A stretch of DNA of 64,000 nt from Methylotuvimicrobium buryatense 5G. GTDB lineage: Bacteria; Pseudomonadota; Gammaproteobacteria; Methylococcales; Methylomonadaceae. This document shows positions 17,818 to 27,535 of this stretch, in pieces. Position numbers and translations under genes: made by a program. The DNA lies in contig NZ_KB455575.1 of NCBI RefSeq assembly GCF_000341735.1, positions 4,285,188 to 4,349,187 of the forward strand. Reading direction: 5' to 3'. Under the pieces are notes generated by a model. That model saw only the letters and a program-made list of their open reading frames with translations. It searched no databases and was not told where the DNA came from. How positions within the stretch are numbered: the first letter of the stretch is position 1; each line of letters opens with the position of its first letter.

Positions 17818-18834
17818 TTAGGGCGCCGCTACCTGCTGCAGTATTTTTTGGCTGAGCTGTTCGGCGAGCAGTGTACGTCTCAATTCGTAAGTCGGGTTGA
17901 AAAACACACGGTGCGCGATCGTTTCATGGAAAATTTCGCGGATATCTTCCGGCAAGACGTGCGTACGACCGTTTAGCCATGCCGTCACTCGCGCCGCGCG
18001 CATCAGCATTCCGGCACCGCGGGCGCTGGCCCCCGCCAGGATTAGCCGGTCCATGTCGACATTGTCTAATGCAATCGAAAAGTTTTTCGGGAAACGGGTC
18101 GCCTGCCAAAGTTGTAAGGCATAATTTTGCAAGGTTTCACTGGCTTGGATGTGGTGCTGAATCTGTCGGCTGATTTCGTTCAATTCTCGGTAGGGGAGGA
18201 TGCCCGGCTGTATCGTCTCGATCAATGCGTCGACATCGTAAAATCTCGGATTGAACATCAATTCGCGCTGTAGTGCCGGGTCTTCCGGCGTTTCGATTTT
18301 CAACTCCATCATGAAGCGGTCGCGGGCCGCGGAAGGTATTTCGAAGGTTTCGTCCTTTTCGACGCGGTTGCGGTCGGCGAAGACCTGTAAATGCGGGAAA
18401 TAATGCTCACGGTTGAAAGCCGTGACCGATTTTTCGGCCATCACGCGCAACAGTAATGAATGGACCTGGGGTCGGGCGCGGTTGACTTCGTTGAAAAAGA
18501 AGGTCGATAGCTCCTCGCCGTGTTTCAGGATCGGCCCGGGGTCGACCTGCGGTTTGCCGGCTTCGTTGATGTAGGTGTGGTAGACCAGGTCGTTCGGCAT
18601 CAGATCGATGGTGCCTTCGATGCGCTCATAAGCGCCGCCGATGCCGCGTGCGACCGCTCTCAACAAGGTGGTTTTACCAACCCCGACATCGCCTTCGAGC
18701 ATCGCATGGCCGCGCGCGAATATCGCGGTCGTGACGAGTCGTACCGGACGTTCGAGTCCGATCACGGCTTTGTTGATTTCCTGTTCGAACAGTGCGGCGC
18801 GGTTATGCCAATCGGCTAGGTTTCGGTCGGTCAT
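17818..18834 (-). CDS. MoxR-family AAA+ ATPase (paralogue of mxaR)
   Basis: The 338-residue ATPase has the same length as mxaR at 61072-62088 and aligns from the start (MTDRNLADWHNRAALFEQ against MTDKLLNDWREKALQFEQ), which fixes the start here; a longer open frame upstream runs into repeat DNA. Walker A is GDVGVGKTTLL and Walker B is FFFNEVNRARPQVHSLL, with a sensor region ADRNRVEKDETFEIPSAARDRF. MoxR ATPases act as chaperones with VWA partners, and the DUF58 and VWA genes that follow supply them. Its promoter region is filled with C-type repeats. Confidence 0.88.
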   Translation of the reverse strand: MTDRNLADWHNRAALFEQEINKAVIGLERPVRLVTTAIFARGHAMLEGDVGVGKTTLLRAVARGIGGAYERIEGTIDLMPNDLVYHTYINEAGKPQVDPGPILKHGEELSTFFFNEVNRARPQVHSLLLRVMAEKSVTAFNREHYFPHLQVFADRNRVEKDETFEIPSAARDRFMMELKIETPEDPALQRELMFNPRFYDVDALIETIQPGILPYRELNEISRQIQHHIQASETLQNYALQLWQATRFPKNFSIALDNVDMDRLILAGASARGAGMLMRAARVTAWLNGRTHVLPEDIREIFHETIAHRVFFNPTYELRRTLLAEQLSQKILQQVAAP

Positions 18835-18911
18835 TATGGTGTTTAGTTTAAGTGTTATCGGTAGCATTAATTCGGCAAAGGGCTGCCGGTTGGGATTATT
18901 TGGGTAGAGCT

Positions 18912-19158
18912 TTAACCTCTCGTTCATGAAGGCCCGGCCATCGCCCCGGCAAAATAGTTCTTGGGTGGCGGAGGGCGCGGTCACTCGCCCGACAGGACGC
19001 CGTGAATACATCCATGTAGGCTCGACGGCGGCTGTCCTTGCCGCCGACGCCTGTCGGTCGAGCAACCGCTCCCTCTCCGGAACCTACATTTTCTCTGTCG
19101 AGTTTCTTAATATCGAAAAACTAGATTAAGATTTCAAATCCACGAACTTTCACAGTAA
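18912..19158 (+). repeat. Family C repeat, copy 1
   Basis: The element starts near TTAACC...GTTCATGAAGG, then GCCATCGCCCCGGCAAA, the shared core GACGCCGTGAATACATCC with a GGCGGC/GCCGCC hairpin, and ends at CACGAACTTTCACAGTAA. It matches the reverse copy at 20193-20489 in both arms. The ends are only loosely inverted, so the exact boundaries are approximate. Confidence 0.7.
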
Positions 19159-19315
19159 CGTTCATGAAGGTCTAGCCATCGCCCCGGCAAATGACCATCC
19201 TTGGGTGTCGGAGGGCGCGGTCACTCGCCCGGCAAGACGCCGTGAATATACCCATTGGAGATCAAAATTCGGCGGCTCTTCGAGCATTGCCAAAATGTGA
19301 AGTGCGAAAGATATA
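19157..19315 (+). repeat. Chimera of a C-repeat left arm and a family A element
   Basis: Directly after C copy 1, a second C left arm begins (TAACGTTCATGAAGG...CCCGGCAAGACGCCGTGAA). Inside the core, at 19247, it switches to a short family A element (TATACCCATTGGAGATCAAAATTC ... AAGTGCGAAAGATATA) ending near 19315. The C arm has no right half here. Confidence 0.75.
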
Positions 19316-19352
19316 AAGCCATCAAAGCCTGTTTGTCAATGAATTGCTCAGG

Positions 19353-20120
19353 TCAATGCCGGATTCTAACCGGTGCAATCGCAAAGAAGATAAGAAAACC
19401 GAAAAAAGAAACGATGGTCAACCATTTGGTTAGGCCGTAAAGTTTGCGAATGCCTCGGTTGGCTTTTTTGACGATTTCGAATTCTTTAAGGTAAACCGTT
19501 TCGCAGGCACCGTTGCCGGTGTCGTCTCGGGTAATGCTGGTACCGCGAAAGAAATTATTGCTTTTGTTGGCATATTCGGCCAATACGCCCTTGAAACGGA
19601 TATGGTCGCCCGGTTCGGCAGACATCAGCGCTTTTTTGATGCGGTCGTCGTCTGTTAGTAAATGATTGTTCGACAGAGCGTTCATCTTGAATAAAGCGCC
19701 TGTCTCGTAGTCTTGCCAGGATGCCCAGCATGTCCAGCTATCGTTATGAAACTTCATTTGCCGGTAAACGCCGGAACCGACATTTTTACCCCAGATCACG
19801 CATAAGTCGCGAAGATTTAAAAAGTCTTGCCAGCGTTTGTGATGCCAGATGTTGGTGAAGGCATCGGCGTCACTGTAACTGACGACGACGCCGTGTAACT
19901 CATAGTCATACAAAGGCGTGATCGTATATTCCTGATCGTTGACCTGAGTCTTGAACGGCTCGGCGTTTATTTTGGCTTGAACCGGTTTGTCTAGATAACC
20001 GAGATCGTAAAAAGTCGGCTCCGGTAAACGGTCTTTTTTGAAATAAAGCACGACCGTAAGTAATGCGCCGACAATGAAGAGCCATTTAAATAGCTGCTCG
20101 AAAAAGGAACTGGTAGCCAT
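19353..20120 (-). CDS. Hypothetical membrane protein with two end helices
   Basis: The 255-residue protein is not recognised. It has a hydrophobic helix near each end (LFKWLFIVGALLTVVLYF at about 10-27 and WLTIVSFFGFLIFFAIAP at about 233-250) and a soluble middle of about 200 residues with several Trp and Cys residues (SWTCWASWQDYETGALF). The middle would sit in the periplasm if the first helix is an uncleaved anchor. It is isolated between two repeat-filled gaps on the minus strand, so context gives no clue to function. Confidence 0.65.
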   Translation of the reverse strand: MATSSFFEQLFKWLFIVGALLTVVLYFKKDRLPEPTFYDLGYLDKPVQAKINAEPFKTQVNDQEYTITPLYDYELHGVVVSYSDADAFTNIWHHKRWQDFLNLRDLCVIWGKNVGSGVYRQMKFHNDSWTCWASWQDYETGALFKMNALSNNHLLTDDDRIKKALMSAEPGDHIRFKGVLAEYANKSNNFFRGTSITRDDTGNGACETVYLKEFEIVKKANRGIRKLYGLTKWLTIVSFFGFLIFFAIAPVRIRH

Positions 20121-20192
20121 GGTGCAGATCGGTCGTAAAAATTGAAATTATAGTTCAACTGTTAAAATATCAGATGTGCAGAAAGGCTAATT

Positions 20193-20489
20193 TTACTGTG
20201 AAAGTTCGTAGATTGAGATTCTGTATCTAATTTTTCGATATACGGCGCTCGACAGAACCAATGCCGCTTCCGGAGAGGGTGCGGTTGTTCGACCGACAGG
20301 CGTCGGCGGCAGGGCAGATTTTTGCTCCTGCAAAATCTGCATTCGCGCCTTCCTTGGCGCTCGAGCCGCCGTCGAGCCTACAAGGACGTATTTACGGCGT
20401 CCTGTCGGGCGAGTGACCGCACCTTCCGTTCCGCCTCGAACTTTCATTTGCCGGGGCGATGACGGCTTCTTCATGAGTATTACGGTAAG
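20193..20489 (-). repeat. Family C repeat, copy 2
   Basis: A reverse copy of the element at 18912-19158, with TTACTGTGAAAGTTCGTAG at one end and CCGGGGCGATGACGG near the other. It carries an extra inner segment (GGGCAGATTTTTGCTCCTGC, near 20308-20327) that also appears near 14607 within A-type debris. It lies in the gap of about 460 bases before rlmH, which otherwise shows no gene. Confidence 0.7.
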
Positions 20490-20582
20490 ACTTCCCATTG
20501 TTCAAGGTTTTATTTGATGCGTCTCATTAAACGATAGCGTTTGTTTATTGCGCGCTATGGGGCTTCTGTGTATGCTCCGCGC

Positions 20583-21053
20583 ATGCAAATACAATTGATT
20601 ACTATCGGCAATAAAATGCCGACTTGGGTGCAAGCGGGTTATGATGAATACGCTAAACGGCTGCCGAGAGAGTGCGAATTGGTGCTCAAGGAGATCCCGC
20701 CGGGCAAGCGGGGGAAAAATAGCGATTCGGCCCGGATAGTTAAGGACGAAGGCGATAAAATGATCGCGGCGATCGCAAAAGACGCGCATGTCGTTACCTT
20801 AGACGTCCCCGGGAAGCTTTTGTCGACGCCGGAATTGTCGGTTGCCTTGAAACGATGGCTCGAAAGCGGGCGGAATGTCGCCTTATTGGTCGGCGGACCC
20901 GAAGGGTTGTCCGATGATGCGAAACAATTGGCGCGCGAATCCTGGAGTCTGTCCAAGTTGACTTTTCCGCATCCATTGGTACGTGTGATCGTTGCCGAAC
21001 AGATCTATCGTGCCTGGAGTATTTTAAATAACCATCCCTATCACCGCGAATGA
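20583..21053 (+). CDS. rlmH: 23S rRNA pseudouridine-1915 N3-methyltransferase
   Basis: RlmH is a small SPOUT-fold enzyme that methylates pseudouridine 1915 of 23S rRNA using SAM. The 156-residue product starts [16 protein letters not shown], has the glycine-rich knot loop [17 protein letters not shown] and ends with the conserved [27 protein letters not shown]. An in-frame start 42 bases earlier is not supported by the family length. The stop overlaps the maf start by 4 bases, so rlmH, maf and rng form one coupled operon. Confidence 0.95.
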   Translation: MQIQLITIGNKMPTWVQAGYDEYAKRLPRECELVLKEIPPGKRGKNSDSARIVKDEGDKMIAAIAKDAHVVTLDVPGKLLSTPELSVALKRWLESGRNVALLVGGPEGLSDDAKQLARESWSLSKLTFPHPLVRVIVAEQIYRAWSILNNHPYHRE

Positions 21054-21625
21054 GTGCGCAAATCCTTTTAGCTTCGGCGTCTCCGCGTCGTCAGGAACTG
21101 TTAACGCAAATCGGAGTCAGTTTTAAGATGTTTCCGGTCGATATCGACGAGACGCCTTACTCAGGTGAGGCGCCATTGTCTTATGTTCGACGCATCGCCG
21201 CCGAAAAGTCGGCCGTGGCGTTGGAGCGGAGCGATGCAAGGCTCCCGATTCTGGCCGCCGATACGGCGGTGATCTTGGGCGGACGGATCATGGGCAAGCC
21301 AAAGGATAAGGCCGATTGCCTGGCAATGCTCGGCTTTTTGTCGGGACGTACGCATCAGGTCTTTAGTGCCATATCGCTTAGAGGGTCTGAGCACTGGCAA
21401 GCAGTTAGTATTACCGATGTGACTTTTCGCTCCATCAACGAAGAGGAAATGAACCGCTATTGGCAAAGCGGGGAACCGGCCGATAAAGCAGGCGCTTATG
21501 CGATTCAGGGTTTAGGGAGCGTGTTCGTCAAATCGATTACCGGCAGTTTTAGCGGCGTGGTGGGCTTGCCGCTGTTCGAGACGGCTGAACTTTTAGCGAA
21601 ACAAGGGATAACGATTTTCAAATGA
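21050..21625 (+). CDS. maf: Maf/YhdE nucleoside triphosphate pyrophosphatase
   Basis: Maf-family enzymes hydrolyse non-canonical or excess nucleoside triphosphates (dTTP/UTP or modified forms). The 191 residues open with [14 protein letters not shown], the family signature, and contain [31 protein letters not shown] and the C-terminal [28 protein letters not shown]. The gene overlaps rlmH before it and rng after it by 4 bases each. The neighbourhood matches yhdE next to rng in Escherichia coli. Confidence 0.95.
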   Translation: MSAQILLASASPRRQELLTQIGVSFKMFPVDIDETPYSGEAPLSYVRRIAAEKSAVALERSDARLPILAADTAVILGGRIMGKPKDKADCLAMLGFLSGRTHQVFSAISLRGSEHWQAVSITDVTFRSINEEEMNRYWQSGEPADKAGAYAIQGLGSVFVKSITGSFSGVVGLPLFETAELLAKQGITIFK

Positions 21626-23076
21626 GTGAAGAAATTTTAATCAATGTCACGCCGCCGGAAACTCGTGTCGCCGTCGTCGAAAACGGCGTTTTGCAGGAAC
21701 TGATCATCGAGCGCAGTCGTCAGCGCGGCTTGGTCGGTAATATCTATAAAGGCGAAGTATGCCGGGTGTTGCCCGGCATGCAAGCGGCCTTTGTCGATAT
21801 CGGTTTGTCCAGAGCCGCTTTTTTACACTTGTCCGATTTATGTAGTAAAGATTTGGAAAAAAAAGGGTCGGCGAATATCGAAAGCTATCTGCACGAGGGC
21901 CAGCATATCGTCGTGCAAGTGACCAAGGACCCGATCGGTTCGAAAGGCGCGCGCTTGACCACGGAAATCTCGATCCCGTCGCGTTATCAGGTCTACATGC
22001 CCTATGCGAATAATTGCGGCGTGTCCCAACGGATCGAGTGCGATGCTGAGCGTGCTAGACTCCGTGCCTGTCTCGAATCGTTTCGCGAAAAAAACCAATG
22101 CGGAGGCTTTATTGCGCGTACGGCAGCCGAATGCGTCGAGGAAGCGGTTTTGTATTCCGACATGACGTTTCTTCTCAAACTCTGGAAAACGATTTCCGAT
22201 AGCATCAACAGTGCTCAACCCAAGCAGTTCATTCACAAAGACTTACCGCTGAGTGTCAGAACGCTTCGGGATCTATACAAAGAGGGTATCGAGCGGGTAC
22301 GTGTCGATTCTAAGGAAACTTATCTCAAGCTGGTCGAATTCGCGAAGATTTTCGTACCTGATATCGTCGATGTGATCGAGCATTACACCGGCGATTGTCC
22401 GGTCTTCGATATATACAGCGTTGAAGAGGAAATTCAGCGCGCGTTGGATCGTAAAGTCATGCTGAAATCAGGGGGGCACTTGGTGTTTGACCAAACCGAG
22501 GCGATGACGACGGTCGACGTCAATACCGGCAGTTATGTCGGCGGGCGTAATCTTGAGGAGACGATTTTTAAGACCAATTTGGAGGCGGCTCAGACGATAT
22601 CTCGCCAACTACGATTGAGAAATTTAGGCGGCATCATCATTATCGACTTCATCGATATGCAGAGCCATGAGCATCGCAAACAAGTCTTGCAAGCCTTGGA
22701 GCGGCATTTGGAAAAGGATAATGCGAAGACCAAGATTACCGAGGTTTCCACGCTCGGCTTGGTCGAAATGACCCGTAAAAGGACTCGGGAAAGTCTCGAA
22801 CATATTTTGTGCGAACCCTGTTCGGCTTGCGGCGGGCGCGGTGTTCTGAAAACCGCCGAAACAGTATGTCTGGAGATATTTCGCGAAATTATCCGCGAAG
22901 TTCGGCAATATAAGGTAAAGAAGCTGATGGTGTTGGCCTCGAACGAGGTAGTCGAAATGTTGCTAGATGAGGAGGCCGATATGCTTGCGGAACTCGAAGC
23001 GTTTTTGAATATTCAGATTAAATTCAGGGCCGAGGGCGAATATAATCAGGAACAATATGACGTCGTGTTGTTATGA
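21622..23076 (+). CDS. rng: Ribonuclease G
   Basis: RNase G matures the 5' end of 16S rRNA and trims mRNAs. The 484-residue protein has an N-terminal S1-type domain (QRGLVGNIYKGEVCRVLPGMQAAFVDIG), the catalytic DNase I-like region with TTVDVNTGSYVGG and IIIDFIDM, which hold the metal-binding Asp residues, and the zinc-link segment CEPCSACGGRG. The length fits RNase G rather than the much longer RNase E. It is the last gene of the rlmH-maf-rng unit; yhdP follows after a repeat-bearing gap. Confidence 0.95.
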   Translation: MSEEILINVTPPETRVAVVENGVLQELIIERSRQRGLVGNIYKGEVCRVLPGMQAAFVDIGLSRAAFLHLSDLCSKDLEKKGSANIESYLHEGQHIVVQVTKDPIGSKGARLTTEISIPSRYQVYMPYANNCGVSQRIECDAERARLRACLESFREKNQCGGFIARTAAECVEEAVLYSDMTFLLKLWKTISDSINSAQPKQFIHKDLPLSVRTLRDLYKEGIERVRVDSKETYLKLVEFAKIFVPDIVDVIEHYTGDCPVFDIYSVEEEIQRALDRKVMLKSGGHLVFDQTEAMTTVDVNTGSYVGGRNLEETIFKTNLEAAQTISRQLRLRNLGGIIIIDFIDMQSHEHRKQVLQALERHLEKDNAKTKITEVSTLGLVEMTRKRTRESLEHILCEPCSACGGRGVLKTAETVCLEIFREIIREVRQYKVKKLMVLASNEVVEMLLDEEADMLAELEAFLNIQIKFRAEGEYNQEQYDVVLL

Positions 23077-23466
23077 TTTCGGTTGATGTTGATTGAGTTA
23101 TTCATACAAAATGCCTCCTGATTATCAAGATGCTTCAGTTTGCCGAAGCCAAGTGTCCGAGCAGTGACCAGTCGTAGTCGCAAAAACTAAAATATGCTGT
23201 TACCCAAGCTCCAGCTTGGATAACCTGTTCAGGAAGCTCTAGCTTCCGGGGTGTCTTTCCCAAGCTGGAGCTTGGGAAATAGCGTGATGTGGGTTGGCCG
23301 TTTTTAGCTTGACGCGCATGGCTTGCGAACCCCGTCTTGCTAGGGATATGTTGATCTTTGGGCTTTAGCTGAAGAAACTTGCTAATCAGGAAATGCCTTG
23401 AATACTTTTTATTTTTCAAACGACTCATGTAGTTTTTCAATATCGCATTAACGAGTTTTTAGCTAA
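23077..23466. other. Gap between rng and yhdP
   Basis: About 390 bases whose main content is the family F repeat at 23194-23392. The rest is AT-rich with no further gene or clear terminator. In Escherichia coli rng and yhdP are adjacent, so this insertion separates them. Confidence 0.6.
23194..23392 (+). repeat. Family F repeat, copy 2
   Basis: An uninterrupted copy of the element at 1210-1517: it begins ATGCTGTTACCCAAGCTC, contains two CAAGCT(C/G)(C/G)AGCTTG palindromes and ends AACTTGCTAATCAGGAA. It lacks the about 100-bp extra segment of copy 1, so it probably represents the basic form. Confidence 0.8.
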
Positions 23467-26400
23467 GTGATTCATCACATTACGCGGGCCACGCGAATTC
23501 TGCTTTTTGGGTCTTTGATTGCTTCGGCATTAGGCTTGACGGCAGTCCGTTTATTAATGAGCGGGCTGGAAAGTTATAAGTTCGAATTAGAGAGAGAAAT
23601 TGGGGCGCTCATTGATGCCCCGGTTGAAATTGGCCGAATAAAGACCGGTATGAGAGGCATTACGCCGACGTTAATGCTAAAAGATATCAAGGTGTTGGCT
23701 GAGGATGGGCAGCGCTCTTCTACCCCGGTTAATTTTGAAGAGATTCGCTTAAATATTAGTTTATGGCGTGTTCTTTGGACCCGAGAACTTTGGGGGGCAT
23801 CTTGGATCTCGATCGTAGGTGCCGATGTGTCGATACAGCGAAAACCGGATGGTAGTTTTACACTAGGCGGTTTACAAGCCGGCGGCGAAACCGATTATCC
23901 GTTGTGGTTGCTGCAGGGAGGGAAGTTTGAGCTGTTGCATAGTCGTATCGCTTGGCAAGACGAAATGCGTGGCGGCAAACCCATTCAATTTGAACGAGTC
24001 GATTTGGTAATCAAAAACGATGGTGACCGACATCAAATTCATCTGCTAACGGGCTTACCCGAAAACTTAGGCCATACATTGCGCGTGTCGATGGAATTGA
24101 ATGGCAACTTTTTCGAACCCGGTAATATAGACGGCAAATTGTATTTTGAGGGAACCGGAGTTGACTTGGCCGAGATTATGGCGGGCGAATCGCTATCGGA
24201 TATTAGTATTGAATCCGGGGTTGGCGATCTTAAGCTTTGGACGCATTGGCAAAAAAGTCAATTATCCGAAGCGGTCGCGGAGATTAATCTGTCGCGCGTG
24301 GTATTGCAGTTCAAGGCAAAGAATGCTTTAGTGCTGGATAGACTCGAAACGCTCTTTAGGTGGCGCGATGATGGCCGACGTTTGGTTCTGGATGTTGCTC
24401 GATTGGCTGTCGAAGGTACTCGGCGGCCTTGGACCGATACGCAGTTTAGTTTGGCTGTTGAGCGAGATACAGAGAATGCGTTCAAGCGTTTGGCGTTGTC
24501 GGCGCATCGTCTGGATATGATGAATATTTCCGAGTTGGTGGCTTGGCCAGGTTTATTGCCGGTTGAACAGACGGAACGTTTGACGGCACTCAAGTTGTCC
24601 GGAAATGTGGAAGATTTTACGCTTTTTATCGATATTGACAGTCAGCGCTTTGCCGCCGATGGTCTATTTTCCGATTTAGGATTTGCCGGGTTCGATTCCT
24701 TTCCCGGGTTTTCCGGTTTAACTGGATATATCCGCGGCAATGATGAGCAGGGCATGGTGCAATTGACTACCGGCCAATCGCAGTTAGCGCCGGATGGGGT
24801 TTTTCGGCAAGCGCTATCGTTCGAACGTCTGCAAGGGCGGATCGACTGGCGGCAAACGCTCGATGCCTGGATTATTTCCAGCAAACAAATACGGTTAGAT
24901 GTGCCGGCCGGGTCAACGATTAGCCGCTTGTTTTTAACACTGCCCAAAAGCGAAGCCTCGCCCGTACTGGAATTACAGAGTACTTTTTCGGTTGCCGATC
25001 TTGGTCAGGTTAAAAATTACCTTCCGGTAGGGAGTATCGATCCCGATACTTTCTCTTGGTTAGACCGCGCTTTTATCTCAGGCAGTATTCCGCGTGGCGG
25101 ATTGTTGTTTTCCGGCGAGTTGGAGCGTTACCCCTTTGCTGAAAGTCAGGGCGTTTTCGAAGTCTTGTTCGATGTTTCCGATATGACGTTGAATTACGAC
25201 CCGGAATGGCCGAATTTGACCAAAGTTGATGCGCAGGTGTTGTTTTACGGGCCGTCGCTCAAGGTCGATATCAAAAAAGCCGAAACTGCAAATTGCTCGA
25301 TTAGGCAAGCCGAAATAACTATTCCAATGCTGAATGATGAGCCCAATCTTCTGGTCAGCGGCGTGGCCGAGGGCAGCATTATTAACGCGTTGGATTTTCT
25401 GCAGCAAACTCCGATCGGTTCATCGGTTGGGGCGTTGCGAGCCGCAATAACGCCTACCGGAAACACATCTGTTAAACTCGATCTCGATATCCCATTAGTA
25501 GGGCCGAAACCGATTAAGGTCGATGGCGAAGCGACGTTCGATCATGCCTCCCTCGTCGTGCATTCATTCGATTTACCGGTAGGCAACATCAAAGGGACTT
25601 TAAAATTCAACGAACAGGGGCTTTTCGCCGACAATATGCAGGCGGTTGCGTTGGGGAGCCCGATTCGAGTGAATATCGAAAACGAATCGAAACAAACTAC
25701 GATTAAAGTCGTGGGGCAAAGTGCCGTTGAGGATCTGCAAAATCAATTTAAGCTACCATGGTGGGGTCTTGTTGAAGGCAATACCGACTATCGGTTGGAA
25801 TTGGTGTTGCCGGGCGATGACAATCGCACGACTCAATTGACGGTCAATTCGGACTTGAGAGGCTTATCGCTGGCCTTGCCCGACGGACTCGCAAAAAGTA
25901 AAGACCAGTCTCGATCCTTATCGCTCGTTTTTGATTTGAGCGACGAGCGATTATTACCGGTTAGATTAAATTACGACAATCAATTGAATGCCGCATTCAA
26001 GATTGAGATAGCGGAGCAGGCGTTACATTCGGGGCATTTTCTGTTCGGGGTCGGTGTAGTGGATTATCCGGATGACCCGATTATTAAGCTCGAAGCGAAT
26101 CGTGATCAAATGAATCTCGAAGAATGGCTTAGTTTTATCGATAGGGGCGGTGTCGCAAAAGAGAAGCCGATACCTGTACACGAAATCAAAGTAAAAACCC
26201 GGCAGTTAATTAATAAATTCATGGACTTAGGTCGTCTGGATTTAATGTTGACTCGTAGCGGCAAGGTATGGGTAGGTAAGATCGATAGTTCGGCGGCCAA
26301 GGGGGATTTGCGTATACCTGTTGACCGGTCGGGTGAGGATAGCATACGGATGACCATGGAGTTTATCGATCTGACGGCGATGAGCCGCATTAAATTGGAA

Positions 26401-27285
26401 GGCGGTACCGATAACCTCGCGGAAAAGTTGCCGTTATTCGATATCGACAGCGAAAAAGTGATTTGGCGCTCAAGCGATATCGGGCGATTGGTGTTGCGAA
26501 CCGTACGCATACCTAAAGGCTTGCATTTTCATCGACTTACAGTTTCCGATAGAAATGAAACAATGAATCTGACCGGGCGTTGGATCAATCAAGGATTGGG
26601 CTCTACAACTGAGTTAAAAGGTACTTTCGACGGCCGGCAGTTCGGTCGGTTGCTTAATGAGTTAGGGCTTTATGAAAGTATGAAAGAAACCCGTATTGCC
26701 GCAAAACTCGATCTAAATTGGAATGGGGCTCCTTATCAATTTTCATTGGAGCGCTTGCGAGGTAAAGTGGATATCGAGTTAAAGGACGGTAGATTGCTCA
26801 GCATAGAACCTGGATTAGGGCGGGTATTGGGTATCATAGCGTTTTCACAGTGGGTTAAACGATTGCAATTGAATTTTCGCGATGTTTACGAGGAAGGGTT
26901 AACCTTCAATAGTATCAAGGGACGTATCCATTTAGCCGATGGCATTGCCAGTACCGCAAATTTAGAAGTCGACGCCGTGCCGGCCAAAATAACGCTTTCC
27001 GGGAACGCCAATTTGAACGATAAAACGCTGGATCAACAAGTTCGGGTCGTGCCTAAAAGTTCCGATGCGGTTCCCATTGCTGGTACAATTGTCGGCCGTT
27101 TAGCCGGTTTGATTGCCAAGGCGGTGACGAAAGATTACCAGGAGGGCTTTTTTTTCGGGTCTCAATATCGAATCATAGGTTCTTGGGAAGAACCGCAAAT
27201 AATTCCTTTGCGTGAAGGCGACGGTTTGTTTAACAAAACCTGGCAAGGGCTTACCGATTTTCCGTGGACGGAAAATAGCGATTAA
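23467..27285 (+). CDS. yhdP: YhdP family AsmA-like lipid transport protein
   Basis: YhdP is a very large inner-membrane-anchored protein of the AsmA/TamB group that helps move phospholipids to the outer membrane. The 1272-residue product starts with a GTG codon, has one N-terminal transmembrane helix (ILLFGSLIASALGLTAVRLLMSG) and then a long beta-rich periplasmic region, ending in the conserved DUF3971/AsmA-C part (VDIELKDGRLLSIEPGLGRVLGI ... FNSIKGRIHLADGIASTANL). The length is normal for the family. It follows rng and precedes tldD as in Escherichia coli, with a nitrilase gene and a lipoprotein gene between. Confidence 0.93.
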   Translation: MIHHITRATRILLFGSLIASALGLTAVRLLMSGLESYKFELEREIGALIDAPVEIGRIKTGMRGITPTLMLKDIKVLAEDGQRSSTPVNFEEIRLNISLWRVLWTRELWGASWISIVGADVSIQRKPDGSFTLGGLQAGGETDYPLWLLQGGKFELLHSRIAWQDEMRGGKPIQFERVDLVIKNDGDRHQIHLLTGLPENLGHTLRVSMELNGNFFEPGNIDGKLYFEGTGVDLAEIMAGESLSDISIESGVGDLKLWTHWQKSQLSEAVAEINLSRVVLQFKAKNALVLDRLETLFRWRDDGRRLVLDVARLAVEGTRRPWTDTQFSLAVERDTENAFKRLALSAHRLDMMNISELVAWPGLLPVEQTERLTALKLSGNVEDFTLFIDIDSQRFAADGLFSDLGFAGFDSFPGFSGLTGYIRGNDEQGMVQLTTGQSQLAPDGVFRQALSFERLQGRIDWRQTLDAWIISSKQIRLDVPAGSTISRLFLTLPKSEASPVLELQSTFSVADLGQVKNYLPVGSIDPDTFSWLDRAFISGSIPRGGLLFSGELERYPFAESQGVFEVLFDVSDMTLNYDPEWPNLTKVDAQVLFYGPSLKVDIKKAETANCSIRQAEITIPMLNDEPNLLVSGVAEGSIINALDFLQQTPIGSSVGALRAAITPTGNTSVKLDLDIPLVGPKPIKVDGEATFDHASLVVHSFDLPVGNIKGTLKFNEQGLFADNMQAVALGSPIRVNIENESKQTTIKVVGQSAVEDLQNQFKLPWWGLVEGNTDYRLELVLPGDDNRTTQLTVNSDLRGLSLALPDGLAKSKDQSRSLSLVFDLSDERLLPVRLNYDNQLNAAFKIEIAEQALHSGHFLFGVGVVDYPDDPIIKLEANRDQMNLEEWLSFIDRGGVAKEKPIPVHEIKVKTRQLINKFMDLGRLDLMLTRSGKVWVGKIDSSAAKGDLRIPVDRSGEDSIRMTMEFIDLTAMSRIKLEGGTDNLAEKLPLFDIDSEKVIWRSSDIGRLVLRTVRIPKGLHFHRLTVSDRNETMNLTGRWINQGLGSTTELKGTFDGRQFGRLLNELGLYESMKETRIAAKLDLNWNGAPYQFSLERLRGKVDIELKDGRLLSIEPGLGRVLGIIAFSQWVKRLQLNFRDVYEEGLTFNSIKGRIHLADGIASTANLEVDAVPAKITLSGNANLNDKTLDQQVRVVPKSSDAVPIAGTIVGRLAGLIAKAVTKDYQEGFFFGSQYRIIGSWEEPQIIPLREGDGLFNKTWQGLTDFPWTENSD

Positions 27286-27324
27286 GGACTTCCCGGTATA
27301 CGCGGAGTATAAAAACAGGGTAGT

Positions 27325-27429
27325 TATACCCATCGTAGATCAAAATTCGGCACCGGGTTGCTTGTCAAAGGACGTCGTGAACCCATTACCTTTTTAAGCA
27401 TCGCCCAGGCTTGAAGTGCGAAAGGTATA
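27325..27429 (+). repeat. Family A repeat, degenerate short copy
   Basis: Ends TATACCCATCGTAGATCAAA and AAGTGCGAAAGGTATA are intact, but the middle is short and altered (GGACGTCGTGAACCC instead of the usual core). It lies between yhdP and the nitrilase-family gene. Confidence 0.8.
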
Positions 27430-27535
27430 ATGTTCATAAGGGTAAGTATTGAACGAAAACATCAACGCATCGTTATGCATTGAGCGATTCTGAATAAAAA
27501 TTAAACTGAATAAAAATTAAAACAAGAGTCTTTAA

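Noticed and set aside
20193-20498. Open frame in the reverse C repeat before rlmH
   Set aside because: It is repeat DNA only, with no host gene in frame.
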